Notes: a model not told the origin generated them from the letters alone. Positions 28,298 to 36,970 are shown, counted from the first letter of the stretch. The stretch is DNA of 49,506 bases from Acidovorax sp. (GCF_022763525.1 NZ_JALEGG010000250.1:1-49506); one strand, 5' to 3'. Numbers and translations are program-made.

Positions 28298-28534
28298 ATG
28301 GCGCCGCTCGATCCCGAGAAGCTGCAGCGCCTGGTCACCCTGCAGATGCCTTATGGCAAATACAAGGGCACCGTGCTGGCCGATCTGCCGGGCAACTACC
28401 TGAACTGGTTTGCTCGCGAGGGCTTTCCCAAGGGCGAGTTGGGCCAGTTGCTGGCCCTGATGCACGAGATCGATCACAACGGCTTGTCAGACCTGCTGCT
28501 GCCGCTGCGCCGCGCCGGGGCTGCGGGCCGGTGA
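28298..28534 (+). CDS. DUF3820 family protein
   Basis: 78 residues. The DUF3820 pattern is clear: TLQMPYGKYKGTVLADLP, then YLNWFAREGFPKGELGQLL. No membrane segment or catalytic motif; related proteins are small, possibly nucleic-acid-associated factors of unknown function. ATG 28298 lies 7 bases after the SUI1-type stop, so it ends a three-gene operon. The livM gene converges, with stops 15 bases apart. Confidence 0.88.
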   Translation: MAPLDPEKLQRLVTLQMPYGKYKGTVLADLPGNYLNWFAREGFPKGELGQLLALMHEIDHNGLSDLLLPLRRAGAAGR

Positions 28535-28549
28535 TTGCAACGGCGCTGA

Positions 28550-29647
28550 TCAGCTTTGGCTGCGCGCGCGGATGCTACCGGCGCGCACTGCGATAGGTGC
28601 GGGCCATAAACCGCCGGAGCGCCACAGCATGGTGACGATCATCGCCAGCGCAATCAGCAAGGGGCGCATCACGCCAGCATCCAGTTGCCCGTCGGTCGCC
28701 GCCTGCAAAGGGCCGACCACATAGCGCAGCACTTCGGGCAGGGCCGCGAGCATGACGGCTCCCAGAACGACGCCTGGGATGTGGCCCATCCCGCCAAACA
28801 CCACCATGGCCACAATGAGCACCGACTCGTTCAGGCTGAAGGCCTCGGGCGAGACAAAGCCCTGGAACGCGGCAAACATGGCGCCAGTGACGCCACCGAA
28901 GCTGGCTCCCACGCCAAAAGCCATCAGCTTGAGATTGCGGGTGTTGATGCCCATGGACCGCGCTGCGGTCTCGTCCTCGCGGATGGCCATCCACGCGCGG
29001 CCAATGCGTGAATCCTGCAAGCGCTGGCAAATGACGATGGTGACCAGCACCAGGGCGAGGAACAGGTAGTAGTACAGCGTGACCGATGCGACTTCGTGGC
29101 CTGCAATGACCTGGGGCTGGCCCAGGTCCACCCCCAGGATGCGGACTGGATCAATCAGCCCCAGGCCCTGGGCGCCGTGGGTGATGTTGACCGGGTGGCC
29201 CATGTTGATGACCAGCAAGCGCACGATTTCGCCAAAGCCCAGTGTGACCACCGCCAGATAGTCGCCGCGCAGCTTCAAGGTAGGCGCTCCCAGCAGCATG
29301 CCGAGCAGGGCGGCCAGCACCGCACCCAGCGGGATGGTGACCCACCAGGGGGTGTGCAGCCCGTCCGGAAACAGCGCGGCAATCCAGGCAAAGTGGTCGG
29401 TGAGGTGCGGCGACGTTAACAGTGCGAAGAGGTAGGCGCCCAGTGCATAGAAGGCGACGTAGCCCAGGTCGAGCAGGCCCGCATAGCCCACCACGATGTT
29501 CAGGCCCAGCGCCAGCATCACGTACAGCAGGCTGGTGTCCGCAACGCGCACCCAGTGGTGCCCCAGACTCTGCAGCACCAGGGGCAGCAGGAGCAATAGG
29601 GCCGCCAGGCCTGCGCGCCGGGCATGGCGCATTAAGGAGGTTTTCAT
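28550..29647 (-). CDS. Branched-chain amino acid ABC transporter permease (LivM type), orphan
   Basis: 365-residue membrane permease of the LivM class. Family blocks: LALGLNIVVGYAGLLDLGYV, LKLRGDYLAVVTLGFGEI with RLLVIN, the docking-loop-like region IGRAWMAIREDETAARSMGI, and the VFGGMGHIPGVVLGA end region. These permeases work with a LivH partner, LivG/LivF ATPases and a binding protein, none of which is nearby: downstream is a convergent gene and upstream is a GNAT gene. Its ATG overlaps the GNAT stop (ATGA). It may borrow a transporter encoded elsewhere. Family call sure; substrate not. Confidence 0.92.
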   Translation of the reverse strand: MKTSLMRHARRAGLAALLLLLPLVLQSLGHHWVRVADTSLLYVMLALGLNIVVGYAGLLDLGYVAFYALGAYLFALLTSPHLTDHFAWIAALFPDGLHTPWWVTIPLGAVLAALLGMLLGAPTLKLRGDYLAVVTLGFGEIVRLLVINMGHPVNITHGAQGLGLIDPVRILGVDLGQPQVIAGHEVASVTLYYYLFLALVLVTIVICQRLQDSRIGRAWMAIREDETAARSMGINTRNLKLMAFGVGASFGGVTGAMFAAFQGFVSPEAFSLNESVLIVAMVVFGGMGHIPGVVLGAVMLAALPEVLRYVVGPLQAATDGQLDAGVMRPLLIALAMIVTMLWRSGGLWPAPIAVRAGSIRARSQS

Positions 29648-30195
29648 GGGCAGTGAGGGTTGATGGCGCGCTGCATGAACCGCCAGTCGCCTTGAAGCGC
29701 GACCGGCACCTCGGTGCCTTCGTAGGCCGCGCAGTCGGTGAAGCCGTGTGCCTCGTACAGGCGGTGTGCAGCCTGCATGAACAAGGCGGTGTCCAGGTAG
29801 ATCCGGGCGTAACCCCATGAACGGGCGTCTGCCAGCAATCTGCGCAGCGCCGAAGATCCGAGGCGCATGCCGCGGTAGGCAGGGCGAACATACAGGCGCT
29901 TGATCTCCGCGTTGCTGCCACCCAGACTGCGCAGCCCGCACATGCCAGCGGCTTCCCCGTTGACCGCGATCAGATAGAACGCGCTGCCCGGTGGGTGCCC
30001 GGCGCAAAGTGCCTGCACCACGTCCGCGCTGCCTTCGGATCGCGGCAGTCCCGCGTCCTGCGTGTTGAGGGCTGGAAAGCACCGCAACATTTCAGCGTGA
30101 ACCCAGGACAAGTATTCGGCTTGCAGGCCAAGCAGCGAGTCGTGGGCCGTGCAGGGGCTGCCGGCTTCTGCGCGGATGAACGATGGAGTGGGCAT
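29644..30195 (-). CDS. GNAT family N-acetyltransferase
   Basis: Acyl-CoA-dependent acetyltransferase of 183 residues. The acetyl-CoA-binding motif A reads VRPAYRGMRLGSSALRRLL (a variant of R/Q-x-x-G-x-G/A), preceded by AEIKRLY and followed by LDTALFMQAAHRLYEAHGF. The substrate is unknown. ATG 30195 was chosen; upstream codons in the frame have no homology and run into the promoter region shared with the divergent LysR gene. Its stop overlaps the livM start, suggesting the enzyme acts on something moved by that permease, such as an amino acid or analogue (inference). Confidence 0.88.
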   Translation of the reverse strand: MPTPSFIRAEAGSPCTAHDSLLGLQAEYLSWVHAEMLRCFPALNTQDAGLPRSEGSADVVQALCAGHPPGSAFYLIAVNGEAAGMCGLRSLGGSNAEIKRLYVRPAYRGMRLGSSALRRLLADARSWGYARIYLDTALFMQAAHRLYEAHGFTDCAAYEGTEVPVALQGDWRFMQRAINPHCP

Positions 30196-30324
30196 GGGCG
30201 GCAAGGCTCTTGTGGTTTGACCAAGGTTAAACTGGACTGAATAGATAAAAAAGTGGCATTGATTCCTTTCATTGCGGAAGAAAATGATTGAATCTGCCGC
30301 ATCAACCAAAACAAGCGAGTGCAG

Positions 30325-31218
30325 ATGGACAAGCTCAGCGGCATGTTGGCCTTTGTCAAAACGGCGGAACTGGGCAGCTTTGTGGCGGCGGGAAGGGCGC
30401 TTGCGATCTCCGCCTCAGCCGTGGGCAAGGCGGTGGCGCGCCTGGAGCAGGAGGTGGGTGTGCGGCTCTTGCAGCGCAGTACCCGCCGTATCCAGCTCAC
30501 GGCAGAAGGCCACCTGTTTCACGAGCGCTGTCGGCGCATCCTGGATGACCTGGACGATGCGCAAGCCATGCTGTCCTTGTCGCGCGAGGCGCCACGGGGA
30601 AGGCTGCGCGTGAGCGCACCCATCGTGGGATACCACTTCCTGATCCCCTTGGTGCCGGAGTTTCTTGAACGCCACCCGGAGGTGGAACTGGACATCAACT
30701 TCAGCGACCGCGCAGTCGACCTGATCGACGAGGGCATCGACGTAGCCATTCGCAGCGGCGACCTGCGCGACTCCCGCCTGGTCTCCCGTCCACTGCAAAG
30801 ATTCCAGCTCTTGCTGTGCGCTGCCCCTGCCTACTTGAACCGCCACGGCACGCCTGCTGCCATGCGCGATCTGGAGCGGCACGCCTGCGTGCGTTTTCGC
30901 CACCCCGACTCCGGCAAGCTGCTCGACTGGCCTTGGCATGAGACCGTGGCCAGCACCGAGCCGCGCCTGCGCACGGTGCTGGCCTGCAACAACATCGAGG
31001 CAGTTCTGGGGGCCACGCTGCGGGGGCTTGGAATTGCTTGCTTGCCCGACTTCCTGGTGGGTGAGGCCCTGGCCGATGGCCGATTGGTCAGCGTGCTGGA
31101 GCAGGAGCTGGGACCCAGCCGCCAGTTCAGGGCCCTCTGGCCCTCCAGCAGGCATCTGTCGCCCAAGGTGCGTGTGTTTGTGGACTATCTGGGGGAGCGG
31201 CTGTCCGGCCCGCCATAA
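30325..31218 (+). CDS. LysR family transcriptional regulator
   Basis: 297 residues. The N-terminal HTH runs MDKLSGMLAFVKTAELGSF, ISASAVGKAVARLEQEVGV with RLLQRSTRRIQLT, typical of LysR; the periplasmic-binding-fold effector domain begins around residue 90 (GRLRVSAPIVGYHFLIPLV). ATG 30325 fits the family start and has GCGAG five bases upstream. It is divergent from the GNAT/livM pair across about 130 bases, the usual layout for a LysR regulator and its target. A defined T-N11-A site was not found with confidence. Confidence 0.92.
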   Translation: MDKLSGMLAFVKTAELGSFVAAGRALAISASAVGKAVARLEQEVGVRLLQRSTRRIQLTAEGHLFHERCRRILDDLDDAQAMLSLSREAPRGRLRVSAPIVGYHFLIPLVPEFLERHPEVELDINFSDRAVDLIDEGIDVAIRSGDLRDSRLVSRPLQRFQLLLCAAPAYLNRHGTPAAMRDLERHACVRFRHPDSGKLLDWPWHETVASTEPRLRTVLACNNIEAVLGATLRGLGIACLPDFLVGEALADGRLVSVLEQELGPSRQFRALWPSSRHLSPKVRVFVDYLGERLSGPP

Positions 31219-31255
31219 TCGCGCCCATCCACACAACTACCCCGAGGGAATGCAC

Positions 31256-31429
31256 ATGAAGGGCAATATCGCTGCGATCGTTCTGGTCGTGCTGGGCGTG
31301 TTTTTTCTGTTGACCAATCTGGGGCTCATCAGCATCAGTCTGCGCGAACTGCTCCGCGTGTGGTGGCCGGTGGCGTTGATTGCGGTGGGCTTGGCGCTGT
31401 TCTTCACGCCTGGCGACAAGAAGAAGTAA
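31256..31429 (+). CDS. Small membrane protein (DUF5668/LiaF-like region)
   Basis: 57 residues made of two hydrophobic helices (about 5-25 and 36-52) around a short turn (ISLRELLRVWWP) and a Lys-rich tail (GDKKK). This is the pattern of the LiaI/LiaF-like transmembrane region, DUF5668. Function unknown. ATG 31256 has GAGG about 8 bases upstream; ATG 31250 is too close to it. It follows the LysR gene by 37 bases and converges on the globin gene. Confidence 0.8.
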   Translation: MKGNIAAIVLVVLGVFFLLTNLGLISISLRELLRVWWPVALIAVGLALFFTPGDKKK

Positions 31430-31447
31430 CGCGGCCCCGCTCGGGGC

Positions 31448-31885
31448 TCAGTGCCCGGCGTCCCCGCCGTGCCGCGGCGCAAACGCCGGGTCGCTGCCAA
31501 AGTAGCCCCGGAACAGATTGCGCGCGATGCCGTGCGCCGCCACCTGCAGGTCGTGGGCGACCTCGGGGGCAAAAAGGCGGTTGGTGTGCTGTTGCCACAG
31601 CCCTACCCAGGCCGCAAAGTGGGCCGGCGTGACGCCTTCCAGCGCCATGTGCTTGCCAAACACATCGCCCTTGAAACTGCGCGTGCCCAGGGCCACCGTG
31701 CTCCAGAAATCCACCAGCCGCTGCAGATGGGCGTCCCACCGGCCGTGCAGCGCCTTCTCGAACACGGGGCCGAGCAGCGGATCGTTGCGCACGTCCGCGT
31801 AGAAGCCATGCACCAGCTGCGCGATGCGGTCCACGTCCGGCGCGAGCGCGGCTTTGGTGTCGGGTGCAGTGGGTGCGGGGCTCAT
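31448..31885 (-). CDS. Group III truncated haemoglobin
   Basis: Haem protein of 145 residues of the TrHb3 type. It has IAQLVHGFYADVRNDPLLGP at the start of the fold, a W-rich core (LVDFWSTVALG), the likely proximal histidine H79 (GKHMAL), and HFAAWVGLWQQH. In Campylobacter a TrHb3 is induced by nitrosative stress. The ATG overlaps the RIC gene stop (ATGA), so the two are coupled and likely share control by NsrR. A role in NO binding or detoxification is inferred from that context. Confidence 0.9.
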   Translation of the reverse strand: MSPAPTAPDTKAALAPDVDRIAQLVHGFYADVRNDPLLGPVFEKALHGRWDAHLQRLVDFWSTVALGTRSFKGDVFGKHMALEGVTPAHFAAWVGLWQQHTNRLFAPEVAHDLQVAAHGIARNLFRGYFGSDPAFAPRHGGDAGH

Positions 31886-32649
31886 GCCGGCAGTGTGCCA
31901 CCTCCGCTGCAAGCGCAGCCTGACGGGCCGCAACCTTGCGACGCAGCCGCGGTGGCCTCGAACTGCGGGAACAGCACGTTGTTTTCCAGGTGGATGTGGT
32001 TGATCAGATCATCGCCCAGCTGTGCAATGCCGGCGTACAGCGCGCGCCAGGTGTTGCAGGCGCCTTGCGGAGGCGTGGCGTCGTTTGTCAGGGCGTTGAG
32101 CTTGTCCAGTGCTTCACCATGGTCCACGTGCTCGGCCCGCATCATGCCGATGGGCTGGCCCACGAACGGGTTCCCGCCATTCTTGAGCATGGGAAAGAGC
32201 ACCTGCTCTTCCTTGAGCATGTGCGACAGCAGGTCTTCGTGCATTTCTTCGAGGTGGTCTGCCAGTCCGGCCGGCACGTGCGGGTTGTCGCGGTGCACGG
32301 CCTCGACGCGGCGGGCCATGCGGATCAGCTCGGGCAACTGTTCGCGGTGCACCTCGTGGTACCGGGCCAGGATGTGGTCGATGAGGGCGCTGGCCGATGC
32401 GGCGGCGGGCAGGGCGTCGCTGCGATGCAGGGCCGACAACTCGCGCAGCACGGCGTCAACGTCCAGGCCCTTGTCAGCGGCCGCCTGGGCCAAGGGGACC
32501 TGGCCGCCGCAGCAGAAATCGAGCTTCAGCCGACGGAACACCGCAGTGGCGCCCGGAAGCTGCACTGCGATCTGGCCGATCTGCTGATCGGCGCTGAGCG
32601 GAGCGGGGGCGGTATCGGCATCTTGCAGGTGGTCAACGCGGGCGTTCAT
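31882..32649 (-). CDS. Iron-sulfur cluster repair di-iron protein (RIC; YtfE/ScdA type)
   Basis: Repairs iron-sulfur clusters damaged by NO or oxidants. 255 residues. The N-terminal ScdA_N domain carries LDFCCGG (C46, C47). The haemerythrin-like domain holds candidate di-iron ligands H98, H143, H174 and H218 with nearby glutamates (KEEQVLFP, HLENNVLFP). The last 20 residues form a Cys/Gly-rich tail (GCGPSGCACSGG with C240, C245, C247) beyond the haemerythrin fold; its role is unknown. A good NsrR box lies 14-36 bases upstream, and AAGGA lies 7 bases before the ATG. Confidence 0.94.
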   Translation of the reverse strand: MNARVDHLQDADTAPAPLSADQQIGQIAVQLPGATAVFRRLKLDFCCGGQVPLAQAAADKGLDVDAVLRELSALHRSDALPAAASASALIDHILARYHEVHREQLPELIRMARRVEAVHRDNPHVPAGLADHLEEMHEDLLSHMLKEEQVLFPMLKNGGNPFVGQPIGMMRAEHVDHGEALDKLNALTNDATPPQGACNTWRALYAGIAQLGDDLINHIHLENNVLFPQFEATAAASQGCGPSGCACSGGGTLPA

Positions 32650-32662
32650 GGAAGGTCCTTTA

Positions 32663-32685
32663 AAGATTCATTCGGTATGAATATT
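32663..32685. promoter_or_regulatory. NsrR-type operator between ric and nsrR
   Basis: AAGATTCATTC, one G, then GTATGAATATT: an 11-1-11 inverted repeat with the form of the known NsrR site (AAGATGCATTT-N-AAATGCATCTT). Arms AAGATTCAT and ATGAATATT pair at eight of nine positions. It overlaps the likely promoter of the RIC/haemoglobin pair and is close enough to affect nsrR as well. Confidence 0.82.
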
Positions 32686-32702
32686 TTATGAAATAAAATT
32701 GA

Positions 32703-32714
32703 AGGTAGATACCT
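32703..32714. promoter_or_regulatory. Short palindrome AGGTAGATACCT in the nsrR leader
   Basis: A 12-base palindrome with 5-bp arms (AGGTA/TACCT), 26 bases before the nsrR ATG. It could be a second protein site or chance. Confidence 0.3.
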
Positions 32715-32740
32715 CCTGCAATTGACCTAGGGCAAATCTC

Positions 32741-33232
32741 ATGCGACTGACCCAGTGGACCGACTACACGCTGCGCGTACTCATGTACTGCGCAGCGACA
32801 GAAGGCCGGGTCCAGCCGGTCACCATCACCGAGGTGGCGCAGGGCTACGGGATTTCGCGCAGTCACCTGATGAAGATCGTGCAGGAGTTGTCCGCCAGCG
32901 GACTGCTGGAGACCACGCGCGGCAGAGGAGGCGGTATTCGGTTGAAGCAGCCTGCCTCCAGCATCAACATTGGTGCAGTGGTGCGTGCCACCGAGACCGA
33001 CTTCCATCTGGTGGAGTGTTTTGACCCCGCCACCAACCAGTGCCGGTTGAGCGCTGATTGCGGTCTCAAAGGCGTGTTGTGGCGGGCCATGCAGGCGTAT
33101 CTGGCCGTGTTGGACGGAGTGACCCTGGCGGACTTGCTGCCCTCGCAGCGGGCGTCAGCGCCTGTATCGATCAAGGGGCGACCGCTGCAGGGGCTGTTGC
33201 CTCCGGCGTCCCTGTTGCCGATGCAAGACTGA
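32741..33232 (+). CDS. nsrR: NO-sensing Rrf2 family repressor NsrR
   Basis: 163-residue repressor of the Rrf2 family. It starts MRLTQWTDYTLRVLMYCA, the NsrR-type N-terminus, with a winged HTH including YGISRSHLMKIVQEL and the wing TRGRGGGIRL. The iron-sulfur ligands are C93, C101 and C107 in VECF...CRLSADC. NO attack on the cluster releases DNA. It is divergent from the RIC/haemoglobin pair, its expected targets, with a matching site between. The last 30 residues are Pro/Leu-rich and not part of the family core. Confidence 0.92.
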   Translation: MRLTQWTDYTLRVLMYCAATEGRVQPVTITEVAQGYGISRSHLMKIVQELSASGLLETTRGRGGGIRLKQPASSINIGAVVRATETDFHLVECFDPATNQCRLSADCGLKGVLWRAMQAYLAVLDGVTLADLLPSQRASAPVSIKGRPLQGLLPPASLLPMQD

Positions 33233-33315
33233 ATTCACCGCGTGCCATGCCGTTTGCCGGGTTGCATCGGTCGGCGCCCGGGGCAGGGAGGCAGGCTGGT
33301 CTCTGGCCTTGGCTT

Positions 33316-34368
33316 TCAACAGGGGCGAACAGGCTGTGGGCCCGCAAACGCCTCGCGGTAGCGCGCCGGGGTCAAGCCCACATGGCGTGCGAACTCGCGG
33401 GTGAAGTGCGGCTGGTCTGCAAAGCCGCAGGCGTAACCGATTTCCGCCAGGCCGTGCTGGCTGTCGAGTAGCCATTGCGCTGCCATGCGGGCGCGGGCCT
33501 CGGCCACGATGTGGCGGCAGCTCAGTCCGGCTTGCGCCAGGGACCGCTGCAGGCTGCGGCGGGCCAAGCCCGCGCGTTGGGCCAGCGCTTCGACGGAGTG
33601 CAGTGCGGCGGGATCCCGCAGCACGTGGCGTGCCAATTCGTGCGCGAGGGGGGGCCACGGCAGCGCGTCACACAAGCCGGCGGATGGCTGCAGCCGCAGA
33701 GGGCGCGGGGCGCCTGCAGTCACATCGTTCGGTTGCCACCGGACAGTCCAGTGGCCCAATGGGCTCACTTGTCCCGGTGGGCCGTGTGGACCCGGTGCAG
33801 CCAGTGCGTTCAGCAGCGCAGTCGGCGCCGCCAGGCTGCCCGTGCCATCCGGGGCTGTTTGCAGCACGGCCTGTTGGTACGAGCCCCCCGGCGCACCGAT
33901 TTCCACTTGCAGCTGGCCCACGGCCATGGCGCGGCACGCGCCTGTGAGCACCCCCAGCACGGCCAGGCTTTCCGCAGGACGGGGTTCTTCGGATACGCCG
34001 GGACGGGCATGGTGGTGCAGCACCAGAGTGCCTCGTGCGCTGGCCTTGATGCTGACCTGGTGGCGCGAGTGCACGTAGCGCTCCAGACGCTGCCAGCGCG
34101 CCATCAGCTCGGGCGGGCTGCTTGCGCCCAGCAGCGCGCGGTGCACCGGGTCACCCGCCAGCAGGTCCACCCGCTGTGCCAGTTGTAGCAGCGTGCCCAG
34201 GCCGCCCTGTTGCAGCACGGCTTCGACCACGCTGCGCTTGTAGGCCAGGGGCACATGGCTGGCGGCCAGCCCGTCCATATCCGGCGGGGGCGGTGGCGGC
34301 ACCAGCCCGTGTGCGGCCATGGCGCGCACCAGCAGGCGGACCATGGCGGCGCTGGCAAAGTCTTGCAT
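33316..34368 (-). CDS. AraC family transcriptional regulator
   Basis: 350 residues. The C-terminal AraC/XylS DNA-binding domain contains two HTHs (SVEALAQRAGLARRSLQRSL and AEIGYACGFADQPHFTREFA), ending LTPARYREAF. The N-terminal part resembles the arabinose-binding-like domain of OruR/ArgR-type regulators (PPELMARWQRLERYVHS). It lies 29 bases after the molybdenum hydroxylase gene on the same strand, so it probably belongs to that operon or controls it. Start ATG 34368 chosen because upstream codons have no family similarity. Confidence 0.88.
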   Translation of the reverse strand: MQDFASAAMVRLLVRAMAAHGLVPPPPPPDMDGLAASHVPLAYKRSVVEAVLQQGGLGTLLQLAQRVDLLAGDPVHRALLGASSPPELMARWQRLERYVHSRHQVSIKASARGTLVLHHHARPGVSEEPRPAESLAVLGVLTGACRAMAVGQLQVEIGAPGGSYQQAVLQTAPDGTGSLAAPTALLNALAAPGPHGPPGQVSPLGHWTVRWQPNDVTAGAPRPLRLQPSAGLCDALPWPPLAHELARHVLRDPAALHSVEALAQRAGLARRSLQRSLAQAGLSCRHIVAEARARMAAQWLLDSQHGLAEIGYACGFADQPHFTREFARHVGLTPARYREAFAGPQPVRPC

Positions 34369-34397
34369 GGGCGGATTGTGCCGTTGGTGCGACCCCG

Positions 34398-36509
34398 CTA
34401 AGCCCGCGTGGACAAGGCCTGCAGCACATCCGCGCTGCGCACCGGCAGGCGGGCAAAACGCACGCCGGTGGCGTCGCGCAGCGCGTTGGCGATCGCTCCA
34501 GCCCCGGCCACCATGGCGGTTTCTCCGGCACCGGTGGGCGGCGCGCTGCTGTCGATCAGGTGCACATGCAGCGGCGGCACGTCGCCCATGCGTGGCAGCG
34601 GGTAGTCGGCAAAGCTGGCGGCGGCCACGCCCGAGCGGGCCACGGGCAGTTGCTCGTGCAGCACCATGCCCAGGCACCACACGAGGTTGCCCTCGGTCTG
34701 CGCGCGCACGCCGTCGGGCTGCAGCACCAGGCCGCAGTCGTGCGCGCACCACAGCGCCACCACACGCACCCGGCCGGTGGCGCGCTGCACCTCCACATCG
34801 GCCACGGCGGCGGCATAGCTCACGCCTTTGTAGATGCCGCCTGCGATGCCGCGCCCGCGCAGGGTGGTGGCGTCGCTGGCGGGGCGCTCTGGCCAGCGGG
34901 CTTCGGCGGCGGCGCGGCGCAGCACCTGGGCCAGACGTTCATCGGTGGTGTGCTGCAGGCGCCAGGCCAGCGGGTCGGCCCCGGCCAGGCGTGCGCATTC
35001 GTCCATGGCGCTTTCCACCACCAGGGTGTTGGGCCCTGCGCCCAGGCCGCGCCAGGGGCCTGTGTGCACGGGCAGGCGCTGGGCGGTGAACTCGATGCGC
35101 TGCTGGGGCACGTCGTACGGCATTTGTGCGCCGCGCGCCACGCCGCTGTCGCCCGCCAGGTCGGCCAGGGTTTGTATCCACACCGGCATGGCGGCGGGTG
35201 TGAACAGGATGTGGCTGCTGGCCAGCGCATGCCACCAGTGGGTGATGCGCTCGCCTTGCACGTGGGCCCGCACACGGTGGCTGGAGGGCGGGCGCTGGAA
35301 GCCCTGGGCAAACTCCTGCGCGCGGCTCCATTGCACTTTGACGGGCGCCCCCACCGCCTGGGCGAGCACGGCGGCTTCGAGTTCCACCGTGCACAGGGTG
35401 CGGCCACCAAAGCCGCCGCCGATGCGGCAGGCCTGCACCTCGATGCGTTCGGCATCCAGGCTGAACTGGCGGGCGAGCACGTCGCGCATGTAGAACAGGT
35501 CTTGGGTGCCCGCCCATACCTTCAGGGCGATGTCTTTTTTGTCTGCGTCGGCCAGCCACTGCGCCGTGGCGCTGCGGGGCTCGATGGGCGCGTGGGCGGC
35601 CAAGGGCACGTCCATGCGCAGGTCTAGCGTCCATGCTGTGTCTGTGGGCGGCTCGTCCTTGCGCAGGCGGTGCTGCAGCGGGCCCCGGTGCAGGTGGGTG
35701 TCGATGTCTATGCGCTCGTCGATGGCGGTCTGCTCGAACGCGCTGCCGTCTTCCACTTGCCATTGCACGGCCAGCGCGGCCTCGATGCGGTCGAGCGCCG
35801 AGGGCGTGCGCGCCACGATGCCCAGGCCCAGGCTGCCCATCTGCGCGAGGCGCGGGTGCTGCACCACGGCCACGCAGGCGGGGTCGGCGCGGGCGGCCGT
35901 CTCATCCCACGCCTGTGGGCGCGAGGTGATTTCGGCTGACATCGGTGCGCGCAGCACGCGGCCGTACAGCAGGCCGGGCAGGCGCGTGTCGCCCGCAAAC
36001 AGCGGCTGGCCGGTGACGAGGGCGTGCAGCTGGCCCGGCGCCGCCGCAGCTTCTTTGGTGACCCCCGTGCGCGGCTGCAGGCTGCGCAGCGCGCTGGGCG
36101 CAATGTCACGCGCGGCCAGCGTGCCCGTGGTCTGGCCTTGCGCCAGGGCCTCGCGCAAGGTGGCGCAGGCACGGGCCAGGGGCAGGGCAAAGTCCTGCAC
36201 GCTGGCGCTGCCCACGGTGGCGCGCACGCGGGCGATGTGGCGGGTGCTGGGCAGTTGCAGGTGCACCTGTGCGGGCGGCACGCCCAGCTCGGCAGCGGCC
36301 AGGCCCTGCAGCGCGACGCTGATCTGCTGGCCCATTTCGGCACTGGGCAGCCACAGGGTGTAGCGGCCGTTGTCGTGCCGTATCCAGCCCAGCGCGTCAT
36401 CGGCGGTGGAAGTGGGGCGCTTGGGGATCACCGGCACCAGGCTGCAGCCCGACAGCGTGACGGTGAGTACCCCGGCGCCCGCCGTTGCCAAGAACTGGCG
36501 GCGCTTCAT
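34398..36509 (-). CDS. Molybdenum hydroxylase large subunit (isoquinoline 1-oxidoreductase/aldehyde dehydrogenase type)
   Basis: Molybdopterin-binding subunit of the xanthine oxidase family, IorB-like, 703 residues. The N-terminus is a twin-arginine signal ([10 protein letters not shown]) that runs into a lipobox-like LSGC, so it may be a Tat-exported lipoprotein. Molybdenum-site motifs: [16 protein letters not shown] and GAGETAMV with the catalytic glutamate. It forms an enzyme with the upstream 2Fe-2S subunit (ATGA overlap at 36506-36509). Substrates of relatives include N-heterocycles and aldehydes; the real one is not readable. No cytochrome subunit gene is adjacent, so the electron acceptor is unclear. 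Confidence 0.9.
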   Translation of the reverse strand: MKRRQFLATAGAGVLTVTLSGCSLVPVIPKRPTSTADDALGWIRHDNGRYTLWLPSAEMGQQISVALQGLAAAELGVPPAQVHLQLPSTRHIARVRATVGSASVQDFALPLARACATLREALAQGQTTGTLAARDIAPSALRSLQPRTGVTKEAAAAPGQLHALVTGQPLFAGDTRLPGLLYGRVLRAPMSAEITSRPQAWDETAARADPACVAVVQHPRLAQMGSLGLGIVARTPSALDRIEAALAVQWQVEDGSAFEQTAIDERIDIDTHLHRGPLQHRLRKDEPPTDTAWTLDLRMDVPLAAHAPIEPRSATAQWLADADKKDIALKVWAGTQDLFYMRDVLARQFSLDAERIEVQACRIGGGFGGRTLCTVELEAAVLAQAVGAPVKVQWSRAQEFAQGFQRPPSSHRVRAHVQGERITHWWHALASSHILFTPAAMPVWIQTLADLAGDSGVARGAQMPYDVPQQRIEFTAQRLPVHTGPWRGLGAGPNTLVVESAMDECARLAGADPLAWRLQHTTDERLAQVLRRAAAEARWPERPASDATTLRGRGIAGGIYKGVSYAAAVADVEVQRATGRVRVVALWCAHDCGLVLQPDGVRAQTEGNLVWCLGMVLHEQLPVARSGVAAASFADYPLPRMGDVPPLHVHLIDSSAPPTGAGETAMVAGAGAIANALRDATGVRFARLPVRSADVLQALSTRA

Positions 36510-36970
36510 GGCTTCGCACCCTCAGCAGCCTGGTGGATGGCCGCGCGCACCCGGTGCTGGGTGCCGCAGCGGCACAGGTGGGCCGACATGGCGGCGTCGA
36601 TCTGTGCATCGCTCGGGCGGGGCGTGGCGCGCAGCAAGGCCACGGCGCCCATGATCTGGCCGCTCTGGCAGTAGCCGCACTGGGGCACGCGCAGGTCCAG
36701 CCAGGCCTGTTGCACGGGGTGCAGCGTGCCATCGGGCGCCGCCAGGCCTTCGATGGTGGTAATGGAGCGCCCTTGCAGCCCGCGCGCCGTCTGCAGGCAG
36801 GCGCGCTGCGCCACGCCGTCGATGAGCACGGTGCAGGCGCCACATTGGCCCATGCCGCAGCCAAAGCGGGTGCCCGTGAGGCCCAGCGGCTCGCGCAGCA
36901 GCCAGAGCAGGGGTTCGTCCTCCCAGCCGGGGGGCACCGGCTGGGCTTGTTGGTTCAGGGTGATGTGCAT
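36506..36970 (-). CDS. (2Fe-2S)-binding subunit of molybdenum hydroxylase
   Basis: 154 residues carrying two [2Fe-2S] clusters. The plant-type ferredoxin part has [16 protein letters not shown] and the fourth cysteine in RACLQT; the C-terminal helical part has [11 protein letters not shown] and HLCRCGT. It passes electrons from the molybdenum site to an outside acceptor. No signal peptide, so it probably travels through Tat together with the large subunit. The start ATG 36970 fits the family; the upstream 155 bases hold copy C of the short repeat and presumably the operon promoter. Confidence 0.93.
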   Translation of the reverse strand: MHITLNQQAQPVPPGWEDEPLLWLLREPLGLTGTRFGCGMGQCGACTVLIDGVAQRACLQTARGLQGRSITTIEGLAAPDGTLHPVQQAWLDLRVPQCGYCQSGQIMGAVALLRATPRPSDAQIDAAMSAHLCRCGTQHRVRAAIHQAAEGAKP

